Positions 56,305 through 64,000 of a DNA stretch of 64,000 nt are shown one piece after another. The stretch is from Pancytospora philotis (Eukaryota; Microsporidia), in the NCBI GenBank assembly GCA_023647555.1, contig JALRLY010000267.1, positions 1-64,000 on the forward strand, in the 5' to 3' direction. The position numbers and the translations under genes are program-made. How positions within the stretch are numbered: the stretch's first letter is position 1; each line of letters begins with the position of its first letter. The notes under the pieces were generated by a model. That model did not search any database. It saw nothing but the letters and a program-made list of their open reading frames with translations, and was not told where the DNA came from.

Positions 56305-57489
56305 TTAACGTAGCCTGTTAATCAGATCGTCGACCTCCGCGATTTCATCGTCCAGGGCCTGTGCATTAAAATCGAAGGCCTGTGCAGGAGCCTGCGGGCC
56401 GGTGGAGCGCGCACGGCCGTCGCGGCGGCTGGTGCTCTCGTAGCGCTGCTTCCCACTGGCCGGCTGGCCTGTCTCAGCATCCTCAGCGGGTTTTCTCTGG
56501 GATTGTTTGCTAGGAACGCGCTGAGATTTAGACAGCGCATCGCCTCGGATGCCGTGCTCATAGCTCTCATCATTGGCACCCGCGGGCGAGTACCCATACT
56601 GGCCGGCAGCGTCCATGCCCTGCGGCCGGCGCTTTTCGGCTCTGCCGTCGTACTCCCTCGCCCGGTCCCACTGGCCGCCGGGCTCGCCGCCGTAGCGGCC
56701 TGTGCGCTCCCGCTTCGTGCCGTTGACTCTAGATTCACTGTATTGTTCTACGGAGTCAACAGCGGTATTGCCCTCAAGGCCGGCCTCTCTGCGCAGTCTA
56801 CTGCGGTCCTGTTCCGCACTGGCGGCCGGCGGCTCTCTTTGGCCGTTCCTTCCGGGCGCGCCGCGCGGGGCAGGCTGCCACGCCCCTGCGTCCTCCTGGG
56901 GATTCTCCGCTCCCCCGCGCCGGCCCTTGTACCAGCCAGACTGCGGCTGCGCCTCCTCGTTCTGGCTCTGGCGGCTGAAGCCCGCGCGCTTTCTCAGCCC
57001 ATCGGCCTCGGCAGGCCGGGGCTCCCGCGCCGAGAACTCCGCTCCCCGGCTTCTATAGCCGCCCTCGCGCGGCTCGGGCGCGGGATAGTCGGACGCCCTC
57101 TGCGCATCCCTGGGCGACGGGCGCCTTTCCGGCACATACTCACCGCCATTGGGACTCGCCTGCTGGCCACCGCGCTTCGCCGCGCCCTCCTCCTTCCACG
57201 CATCCTTCGCGGGGTTCTCGTGCCGGAACTCGCAGAACTCCTTTGTGCAGCCGGTCTCCTGCGTCTCCCAGAAGCACTTGTCGTCGGAGCGCCGCTTCTT
57301 CAGATGGTGGTAGCTGTGGCGGTACGGGCAGTCGGGCGTGCATCGCCCGGTGGCCGCCCAGTCCTCGCAGAGCACCGGGTTCTGTTTGGTCGCCGCGCAG
57401 TGCCGGAACGCGCAGGCGTTTCCGCGCTTGCAGGAGGAGTAGAGATAGTAGTAGCAGTCCTCCAGCTCCTTGTTTCCGTCGGGATTCAT
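56305..57489 (-). CDS. CCCH zinc-finger protein, ZC3H11A-like
   Basis: A 394-residue protein. Three CCCH-type fingers lie at the N-terminus: CYYYLYSSCKRGNACAFRHC, LCEDWAATGRCTPDCPYRH and CFWETQETGCTKEFCEFRH. Their order and spacing match the N-terminal fingers of ZC3H11A, an mRNA-export (TREX-associated) factor; the animal protein reads DCYFFFYSTC and CYWENQPTGC at the equivalent places. The rest is a low-complexity Arg/Gly/Pro/Gln-rich tail. The ATG at 57489 follows ACAAATTTTTGG and GGCCCT. It is divergent from the Rad6 gene, sharing a 193 bp promoter region. Confidence 0.85.
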   Translation of the reverse strand: MNPDGNKELEDCYYYLYSSCKRGNACAFRHCAATKQNPVLCEDWAATGRCTPDCPYRHSYHHLKKRRSDDKCFWETQETGCTKEFCEFRHENPAKDAWKEEGAAKRGGQQASPNGGEYVPERRPSPRDAQRASDYPAPEPREGGYRSRGAEFSAREPRPAEADGLRKRAGFSRQSQNEEAQPQSGWYKGRRGGAENPQEDAGAWQPAPRGAPGRNGQREPPAASAEQDRSRLRREAGLEGNTAVDSVEQYSESRVNGTKRERTGRYGGEPGGQWDRAREYDGRAEKRRPQGMDAAGQYGYSPAGANDESYEHGIRGDALSKSQRVPSKQSQRKPAEDAETGQPASGKQRYESTSRRDGRARSTGPQAPAQAFDFNAQALDDEIAEVDDLINRLR

Positions 57490-57682
57490 AGGGCCGCGCG
57501 CGCCCCAAAAATTTGTACGCGTGGCGGCAACTTGAGAGGCCCGCGGCCGCCGCGCCAGCGCACAGATTTTAGAATTAACACGCACGACGGCATTGTTCAG
57601 GGCGCCTGTATCTATTATGGCCTATGTGCATTACGCGCCACCGCCGGCAACTATAAACCAGCACAAAATTTTCACCTCCTGC

Positions 57683-58168
57683 ATGTCGACACCAGCCAAG
57701 CGCCGCCTGCTCAAGGACTTGTCGGTGATCGAGAAGTCCAAAAGCGACGCCATATTCGCACAGCCGCTCGAGGACGACATGCTCACGTGGGTGGCCGTCA
57801 TCGTCGGCCCGCCCGGCTCCGCGTACGAGAACGGCACTTTCTCGCTCATCCTCACATTCGACGAGAGCTACCCGAACCACCCGCCAGAGGTCTCGTTCAT
57901 CTCCAAGCTGTTCCACCCGAACGTGTACGCGAACGGCGATCTGTGCCTCGACATCATCAAGAGCCGCTGGTCGCCCTCCTACGACGTCATGGGCGTGCTC
58001 CTCAGCATACAGAGCCTCTTGGACGATCCGAACGTGAAGAGCCCCGCGAACCCGGAGGCGGCGCAGCTCTACGAGAACGACAGCGAGGCCTACCGGGCGC
58101 GCGTGCGCGAGTCGGTCGAGGCCAGCTGGGCCGATGTCGCGCAGCTCAACCGCGAGCTGCCGGAGTAG
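57683..58168 (+). CDS. RAD6: Ubiquitin-conjugating enzyme E2, Rad6/Ubc2
   Basis: A 161-residue E2. Motifs align with Rad6: MSTPAKRRLLKDL at the N-terminus, GPPGSAYENGTFSLIL, YPNHPPEVSFISKLFHPNVY, active-site GDLCLDIIKSRWSPSYDV (Cys) and SIQSLLDDPN. Rad6 works with Bre1 on histone H2B and with Rad18 on PCNA. The yeast acidic tail is absent. The start is ATG after AAAATTTTCACCTCC. Confidence 0.95.
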   Translation: MSTPAKRRLLKDLSVIEKSKSDAIFAQPLEDDMLTWVAVIVGPPGSAYENGTFSLILTFDESYPNHPPEVSFISKLFHPNVYANGDLCLDIIKSRWSPSYDVMGVLLSIQSLLDDPNVKSPANPEAAQLYENDSEAYRARVRESVEASWADVAQLNRELPE

Positions 58169-58373
58169 TTTGACAAAGGGAAACCCGCTCTAGTGTTTCA
58201 GCTGAATAGCAACTGTGCAGAATCGCATTGGCTAACTGCTCATTGCTGCTCCTGGCCAACATTTTACAGCAGCACGCTTAGGCGTTGTAGCAAATTAAAT
58301 GTGTTCTAAATACTGAATTTATTTTTTGTGACTTGCTGCAGGTCTCTTATAACCCCTATACAGCACCAATCGC

Positions 58374-58988
58374 TCATCTGTGCAGCCGCGCGGCCTCGAT
58401 GTAAAAGTGCGCATCGTCCTCGATGGCGCCGCCGAGAATGTAGTTTTCAGTCTCCTCGACTGCCTTGTTGTAGAGGTAGCGCATGCTGCTGCTCCCCGCG
58501 TGTCTCTCCATCACCGTGGCGAGCATGCAGCTGAAAACGGCCTCCTTCTCGGCATAGTCCATGAAAGTATAATTCTCAGCGAAGAAGTCGCGGTCGAAGT
58601 AGCTCTGGGGGAGGCTGAGGCTCTGTGCATAGTCAATAGCGTCCAGCAGCTCCTTCTCCTTGGCGAGGATCTCGCAGGCCTGGCACGCGCCGTCCGTGAC
58701 GACCGCATACTCGGCGACGCGCCGGACCTTCTTCTCCTCGAGCTTGGCCGCGACGAGCAGCGCGGAAATGCCCACAAGCTGGTACTCGCCGGTGCAGCAT
58801 CCGTGGCGCGCGGTGTATGCGTCAATAATTGTCAGCGCGAGCACATGCGTGTACACCGAGTAGTGGAAGTCCTGGCAGACCTCGAAGAGCCAGCGGAAAA
58901 GCGTCCGGCGGTGGCTGGACCTGTGCACGGTTAGCTTGATGTGCTTGAGCTCCAGGTTGGTGATGTCCAGGAATGCGCCTTTCGCCAT
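58374..58988 (-). CDS. Cyclin (N-terminal cyclin box, mitotic type)
   Basis: A 204-residue protein with a cyclin box: RTLFRWLFEVCQDFHYSVYT, LTIIDAYTARHG and LVGISALLVAAKLEEKKV are the classic mitotic-cyclin steps (R..L..WL.EV...F..... and Q.....A..LA.K.EE). The C-terminal cyclin fold appears reduced. It would activate a CDK; the A/B type cannot be separated. The ATG at 58988 follows TATAAAAAAATT and ACC. Confidence 0.83.
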   Translation of the reverse strand: MAKGAFLDITNLELKHIKLTVHRSSHRRTLFRWLFEVCQDFHYSVYTHVLALTIIDAYTARHGCCTGEYQLVGISALLVAAKLEEKKVRRVAEYAVVTDGACQACEILAKEKELLDAIDYAQSLSLPQSYFDRDFFAENYTFMDYAEKEAVFSCMLATVMERHAGSSSMRYLYNKAVEETENYILGGAIEDDAHFYIEAARLHR

Positions 58989-59870
58989 GCTTTCCAGGTA
59001 AAATAATTTTTTTATAATATTTTGCGCGGGAGTTTCTGGCGGCGCGGCAGGGCGACTCCTGATCGGGCAGCCGCGACGCTCAAGCAAGAGATGGCAGGAC
59101 AGCGGTGCGCTCGAACAGAGCAGCCTGGAATCGTATCTGCAAACTGTCTTATCTTATTGATTTGCTCTAGAGGGAGGCAGAAACTGTGAGTGGCAGTTAG
59201 CAAGGCACAAAGCGGTGGAGTCTACGCACTGGGCATCGGCCGAAACTAAGTTTATTACGTGGGCTAGTATGCGCAAGGAAGATGGTATTCAAAATGAAAT
59301 AAACCGCGTCGATCAAATTTATAATAACTATCAAAGCCGTGCTAATGCTCTCTGCGTTACAGTATCGTGTATTTGCTTCCACATGTGACAGTTCGCAGCA
59401 CCGCTCGCGGCGTTGACGAAAAACGAGACCATAGCATTCACGGGTATATCGAAGTGTTCTCTATAGATGGTTATGGCCAACGAGGACATCAAAACTATTT
59501 TAGTCCACGGAAAGACTACTGGCTAGGATCGATGGGCATAGTTCAAACATGCACTAATCGAGCAGAGTGTGAAAATGCACGTAGCCCTCAGTTAATCAAT
59601 TTATTGTGCTCACAACTAGTTTGAGCGGAGCGCCCGTAGAGGTGCGCGCTCAAAAAGACGTTCATGAGGCATTATTTTCAGAAAGTTATTGACGGCATCG
59701 TATTGATTTATAAGAAGAAGGTTCTGGACCCTCAGAGTATATAAAAAGTCCCTATTCAGCATTATTTAATAGAGGGGATAATCCCTATAAGGAATTTCTC
59801 AGAGTGACCAATCAGCCCTAGGTTAAAAAGAGAATTTGTCTGCAGAAATGAAAATTTTATTACCCGACCC
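58989..59870. other. Longest gap in the window
   Basis: About 880 bp of AT-rich sequence upstream of two divergent genes. It holds a TATATAAAAAG at about 59738 with no ATG at the right distance. Frames up to 85 codons start at non-ATG codons, so I call none. The AAAATTTTATTACCCGACCC start signal of the next gene is at its right end. Confidence 0.5.
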
Positions 59871-61100
59871 ATGCGACCACTGGCAAAGATGATCTCCTGC
59901 TGTGTGCTCTTTGTAGGAGCGCGCTTAGATATGGACTCTGCTGTGCGCGCGTTGACGAAGCAGTACTATGGCGGCGTTTACGTGAATCCCGAGGGACCGT
60001 TGAACATACTGCGTGCGTACCCATTGCTAAGCAATGACATGGTTAGCAAAAAGCGCAAGTATGCGACACTGATGCGCACAGATTACGCCTATGCATACGA
60101 CGAGATTAAGGACGACTTGGCGTATGAGAGGGATGGGCGCTTCGACAACATCCGCCGGGTGCCCGGTACCGACGAGGCAACGAAATATCTGGAGACCTAT
60201 TACAAGGCGCTTAAATCTGTATTCACTGTCATTGACGGTGTGGTGTCTATCGACGAGGCTTTGGCAGAACCGTTTACAAGGTACTATGTTGACAGTCTTA
60301 CGCGTGAGAAGCGTCAGGAGTTTTGCGCGATACTTCTATTACTTGCAGGCGGTGCTGACATACGGATAAAAACTTCTCATCAGAGCAAAATATATAAGAA
60401 AGTTGAGTTTATTCTTCCTTCTGCTGCTGACGAAAATACGAGCCCTGCAGACAACGGATGCGCCATCGAGTCGCTTCTGGAGACTCGTGTATGCTTGGGA
60501 AGTGGTAATCCATATAATTCTGCTTGGGAGGTCCTGGAATTCTTAAAAAAGTACAGCGGTGCAAACGTGAGCCAGCTTGAGGCTTACGGCCTCCACTATA
60601 CAGACACCCCGAGCTTCCTAATTCAGGCGTACGTCAGTGAAATAATCGCGAGCGAAGAAGAACTGGTGGGGATTTACGAGGCTGCTTACGGATTTCTCGC
60701 AGAATTGCTCTGTGAGGATAACTGTGCGCCTATGGGGGTAGACTTCTTTTCGACAGATGGAGTGCTAACCCAGAGTTATGCGCCCGCGTACGCTGCACTT
60801 TTGAAGATCGATAAAGCACGGGCTGTCACAGATACGCATTTCATCTTTCCGCACCACGCCCCGCCGTCATATGGGCACTGTGCAAGCCTGCGCCCGCTTG
60901 AGGAGATATGCCATTGCCCAGATGCTGCTATTCGCAAGCATCCAGAGGCTGCTTTGTTCTATCTGTGCTACTGTCTGTGCTTCGATCGAACCATTGGCAG
61001 ATGCAGCACCGAGCACATACGCAACACTGGCAATAATCCGTCGCAGGCGCTCTGCGAATTCTTTGCAGGGCTTCTTGGTTGCTCTGGCCGGCAACGATGA
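59871..61100 (+). CDS. Large secreted orphan protein, first frame (see next entry)
   Basis: A 409-residue frame with an N-terminal signal-like segment (MRPLAKMISCCVLFVGARL) and a helical body rich in Leu, Tyr and Cys. The start is clear: AAAATTTTATTACCCGACCC precedes the ATG. It stops just inside a 24-bp repeat, while the coding pattern continues in the +1 frame. I think this and 60922-62303 were one gene of about 810 codons. If they are separate genes, this one ends in a Cys-rich tail. No known domain is visible. Confidence 0.6.
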   Translation: MRPLAKMISCCVLFVGARLDMDSAVRALTKQYYGGVYVNPEGPLNILRAYPLLSNDMVSKKRKYATLMRTDYAYAYDEIKDDLAYERDGRFDNIRRVPGTDEATKYLETYYKALKSVFTVIDGVVSIDEALAEPFTRYYVDSLTREKRQEFCAILLLLAGGADIRIKTSHQSKIYKKVEFILPSAADENTSPADNGCAIESLLETRVCLGSGNPYNSAWEVLEFLKKYSGANVSQLEAYGLHYTDTPSFLIQAYVSEIIASEEELVGIYEAAYGFLAELLCEDNCAPMGVDFFSTDGVLTQSYAPAYAALLKIDKARAVTDTHFIFPHHAPPSYGHCASLRPLEEICHCPDAAIRKHPEAALFYLCYCLCFDRTIGRCSTEHIRNTGNNPSQALCEFFAGLLGCSGRQR

Positions 61101-62303
61101 TGCAGGAGTGTGCCGCAACGATGATGCAGGAGTGTGCCGCAACGATGATGCAGGAGTGTGCCGCAACTGGGCAGAAATAGTAGGTAGCTTGGAACTGCAT
61201 CTCGACGAGGAAGCCAGCACTGAGAGCCCACAGGGGCGTACTAGTTTGATACGCTATACCACAGACAGCGGAGCACGGCTCGAGACCGACATGGGCAACT
61301 ACCTGATGGTCCTGTCAAAGCTGTTCGGTCTGTCGGCAGATGCAACGAGGGAGCTGCATGGACAAGCAGAGAAAGTGGTAAACGCAAAAGCCAGTTCGGA
61401 TGAGACGCCCAGGCATCGCCGTATATACGCCCGCGTTTGCAAACAGTTCGCTGCACGCATCTGTAAACTGCTCGGTGCATGCTCAGTCATGCGCGTCAGT
61501 GCTGTTGAGTGCAACGGGCTTGAGGCGATCGATGGGATGCTCTATGGCTCGCTGAAGCTGGTGTTTGGCTCACAACTTGCTGCGGGCGCTCCTTACTTGT
61601 TCCATGCTGAGCTTGTGTTCAGGCCGTCGGAGGATGTGGAATTTATCTACTACCCGCAGCCATTCGCGCTCAGTGACAACAAGCGCGCGAATTTCGCAGC
61701 AGCGATCGAAGAGCTTCCCGCTGGAGATGATTCTCTGTTCAGTGCGTTGGTTCGAGGGTCCATCGAGCGTTTTCTGGGTAATGGCGAGCGCGTTGCTCCT
61801 CTTGATGAGCGGACTCGCTCCGCGCTTGCATCTGATGACCCGCTTGCGGGCTACGCGGCGCTGAACGAGTGGATGGAGAGCCGGCCGATGCAGTCCCTAC
61901 GCGATGTGCTGGCTGCGTTGGATCACCTGTTGCCCGCATTTGAAGAGCTGCTGGAGAAGATCAGAATATGCCCTGAAGGAGAGAGGCGAGCGCTTCTCGA
62001 CAGTTTCGTTTACAGACCGCTCGTGGCCTTGATTGATAATATTCTGGGGGCGCTAAGCTTGATGATGAGGCGGTGCGGGAGCCCCTCTTCAGTATTCTGC
62101 GCCGCTGCGTTGATGAGAGTGCTAAACTTTTCCCGCACATTCGTTTGCTCGCGGGCAGCTATCCGCGCGTGTGCGAGAGCTCCGGCGAATCCGATTCTGA
62201 ATCTCCGTTGGCTTGCCTAGCTGATTACGATGTGCCCAACATGCTGCTTGCCCATCCAAACCTGCACTCTACATCCGGGCTTACTGGCGAGCAGCAGGAA
62301 TAG
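60922..62303 (+). pseudogene. Frameshifted continuation or second orphan gene
   Basis: A frame starting at ATG 60922 runs to TAG at 62220. From about 62048 the protein-like sequence moves to the next frame (AVREPLFSILRRCVDESAKL, then PHIRLLAGSYPRV) and ends at 62303. The switch is at a run of five G (62046-62050). The start has no AAATTTT/CCC signal and overlaps the preceding gene by 179 bp. The first and third parts share a frame, so one inserted base near 61090 and one lost base near 62048 would explain all three as a single broken gene. Confidence 0.5.
61093..61164. repeat. Three exact 24-bp repeats
   Basis: AACGATGATGCAGGAGTGTG plus CCGC, three times. It encodes NDDAGVCR in the second frame and creates a TGA in the first. 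Confidence 0.95.
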
Positions 62304-62517
62304 TTCTGCTAGCGGAGACTTGAATCTGCGGCGAAGTATTGGCGTGATCTTGTCTGTTTTGTGCTGGTGGCGCTCCTTGCGTTTCTAGTTCAAACAACGA
62401 TCTTGAGAGCCGACTGCATTGAGCTCCGCTCCGGCAGAGGCTGCTCTAAATGCCCGCTTCGCTTATCAGTCATTCAGGTAAATTTTTTTACAAAACTGGG
62501 TTTTTAGTGATCACCCT

Positions 62518-63912
62518 ATGCGGGCTAAGGTTTTTACGCTGCCGATTTTTGTGGATTACGTGCGCGGTGCAGCTATCGCTAGTGCACCCAAATTGTCTAG
62601 GATCGTCTATGCCAATTTCGCTAATCTGGGGATGGCAGGGTATAGCGTTCTCGAGAATCATGTGCTTAATTCGCTCTACAAATGCTGCTCGGAGTACGAC
62701 TGCCCAGAGGTGAAGCGCACCGTGCTCGATGCAATACTGCCGGGCATTGGTGCTGAAGACAGAGCGCGCTACGTTGTGCTCACGGTGTGGAACAAAGGCG
62801 GGCAGCTTGAGCCTTTTGGGCAGTTGCTAGCAAGATTCGGCTACGCGGGCCGCCTGTTGCTACACAGGCTGTTCAGCGGCCTATCCATTGAGAGTCTCGC
62901 CAAGAGGCCGGAGGCAAATGGCGATAATGAGCCACGCCGTGAGTTCTGCCGCACAGCGATGCGCTGCCGTTATGCTATAAAGGGGATGTTTCAGTGCTTG
63001 CAGAAAATAGTGGCAAACGAGGGCAAGAAGACCCTGCTGCAACTCGCAGGAAATGGCACCGGGCAGGATCTGGCGATCCACACAATCAAGGCGATGGATA
63101 GATCGTGCAGAGTGACACTGAGCTCTGCGTTCGAGGAGCTAGTCGGCTCATGGTCCGATGATGTCAGCAGGCGTGGCATGCTGCTACCGCTCGTCATCGA
63201 GTTTATACAGATTGTACTGGGGCTGAATTTTTGGCGCGCCAACGAGCAGACAAAGCTACGAGAGTCGATTGTCAGGCATGTTTATGCGACCTGCGGCACC
63301 AAGTACGAGTGTTTCGAGCTATTCCGCGGATTCACCGAGCAGCAGTTTCTCTCGCCGGCAATCCATAAGTATATAAACAAGGAACTAAACAGAGATCCCA
63401 GCCCGGGCTTTGTGCGCAAATACCTGGCTTATATGCAGGAATATTTAACGAAGCCGAGCGAAAAGGCCTACAACTTCTTTCTGGCTCTGTTGCCGCGTGT
63501 GAACGAGTATCACACCGCAGACACTAGATGGAAGAGCGATCCGGAGCGGTTCAACCTGATATCGCCACGGTGGCTGCAGATAATGTTCAAAGGCCTATGC
63601 GACAGTCCCCCAAAGAACTGCGACGCGGCCGAGCTCATGCGTGGTTACATGCGAAAGTTGGACTATAGGGTGTTCATCCGCATTCTGCGTGCGTGTACAA
63701 GCGTAGATTGTAAGAAACTTGCGGCTTTCATGCTCGCACACCAGAGTGCGAAGGTAACGGAGGATTACCAACGGCGCTTAGATCTGGACCGCCAGCATAC
63801 AGATCTGAATAACATGCACAGGGGAGTTTTAGATACGCTTGCATATGCAATTCAGCATAAGCAGCGAACTGACCGCAGCTCGGTGAAAGGCAATACAAGC
63901 TGGCAATGCTGA
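62518..63912 (+). CDS. Orphan helical protein
   Basis: A 464-residue, mainly helical protein with no clear signal peptide (MRAKVFTLPIFVDYVRGA) and no membrane helix. Segments such as LQIMFKGLCDSPPKNCDAAE and RKLDYRVFIRILRACTSVDC suggest a repeat-like helical fold, but no family is recognised. It follows the frameshifted locus with a 214 bp gap. The AAATTTTTTTAC block and CACCCT before the ATG support the start. The C-terminus ends in Arg/Lys-rich sequence. Confidence 0.75.
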   Translation: MRAKVFTLPIFVDYVRGAAIASAPKLSRIVYANFANLGMAGYSVLENHVLNSLYKCCSEYDCPEVKRTVLDAILPGIGAEDRARYVVLTVWNKGGQLEPFGQLLARFGYAGRLLLHRLFSGLSIESLAKRPEANGDNEPRREFCRTAMRCRYAIKGMFQCLQKIVANEGKKTLLQLAGNGTGQDLAIHTIKAMDRSCRVTLSSAFEELVGSWSDDVSRRGMLLPLVIEFIQIVLGLNFWRANEQTKLRESIVRHVYATCGTKYECFELFRGFTEQQFLSPAIHKYINKELNRDPSPGFVRKYLAYMQEYLTKPSEKAYNFFLALLPRVNEYHTADTRWKSDPERFNLISPRWLQIMFKGLCDSPPKNCDAAELMRGYMRKLDYRVFIRILRACTSVDCKKLAAFMLAHQSAKVTEDYQRRLDLDRQHTDLNNMHRGVLDTLAYAIQHKQRTDRSSVKGNTSWQC

Positions 63913-64000
63913 TCATTAAACAGAGGTATAGTGCTGGAAAGCTGCAAGTATGCTTATGGGTACATGCATAAATGATCTAAACTATGCGTTAGGTTAAGCG
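63913..64000. other. Window edge, nothing seen
   Basis: 88 bp to the window end, with no recognised feature. Confidence 0.5.

Noticed and set aside
56503..58173. Long open frame overlapping the CCCH gene and Rad6.
   Set aside because: It spans two well-supported genes on other frames and has no motif.
1..64000. CRISPR arrays, transposases, rRNA genes or integrated viral genes.
   Set aside because: None seen. The short repeats are promoter- or protein-related and are not spaced like CRISPR.

Overview
This window looks like part of a microsporidian genome: intron-poor, very compact, with short single-exon eukaryotic genes on both strands, eukaryotic tRNAs, mitosomal import components and two strong polar-tube-protein candidates. 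Coding regions are GC-rich for a microsporidian, while the gaps are AT-rich. I cannot name the species. I found no bacterial operon structure, transposase, CRISPR array or rRNA gene.

Layout. 0.5-11.8 kb is housekeeping: a Ubp14-type deubiquitinase, RNase H2A, a Ste24-like membrane protein whose metal-binding residues are altered, Pam18/Tim14, Sec66, the Mtr4 exosome helicase and an ABCG-like transporter with a degenerate ATPase domain. 12.0-15.8 kb is a tandem duplication of a secreted orphan gene together with its 5' flank, followed by a possible gene remnant. 16.2-18.2 kb encodes cohesin SCC3. 18.6-21.1 kb is a second tandem pair of secreted orphans. 21.3-26.3 kb returns to housekeeping: aminopeptidase P, eIF6, a small tail-anchored protein, SPC1 and Nop56/58. 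26.9-45.4 kb mixes secreted orphans (26.9, 36.8, 44.1 kb) with a p24 protein, APC6/Cdc16, Lso2, an MscS-like channel, Nop9, eIF2beta, tubulin cofactor D and tRNAs Phe, Ala and Ser. 45.9-59.0 kb holds an RRM protein, a PTP2 candidate, Tom70, a PTP1-like protein, a DP factor, LeuRS, a ZC3H11A-like protein, Rad6 and a cyclin. 59.9-63.9 kb holds large orphan reading frames, one of which looks frameshifted.

Themes. (1) Mitosome: Tom70, Pam18 and a possible Tom22-like tail-anchored protein. (2) Secretion: Sec66, SPC1, p24 and possibly Yos1. (3) Invasion apparatus: PTP1 and PTP2 candidates lie 2.8 kb apart. (4) Reductive evolution: LeuRS lacks recognisable editing motifs, the Ste24 relative has lost metal ligands and the ABCG ATPase has lost Walker A. 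(5) Promoters: most housekeeping genes carry an AAATTTT block and a C run just before the ATG. The PTP candidates and two related secreted proteins instead have a TATA element about 25-30 nt upstream of the ATG, which may mark a separate spore or secreted-protein expression class.

Many start codons were placed using the AAATTTT/CCC signal and the first ATG; all homology calls come from motif recognition by eye, not from database searches.
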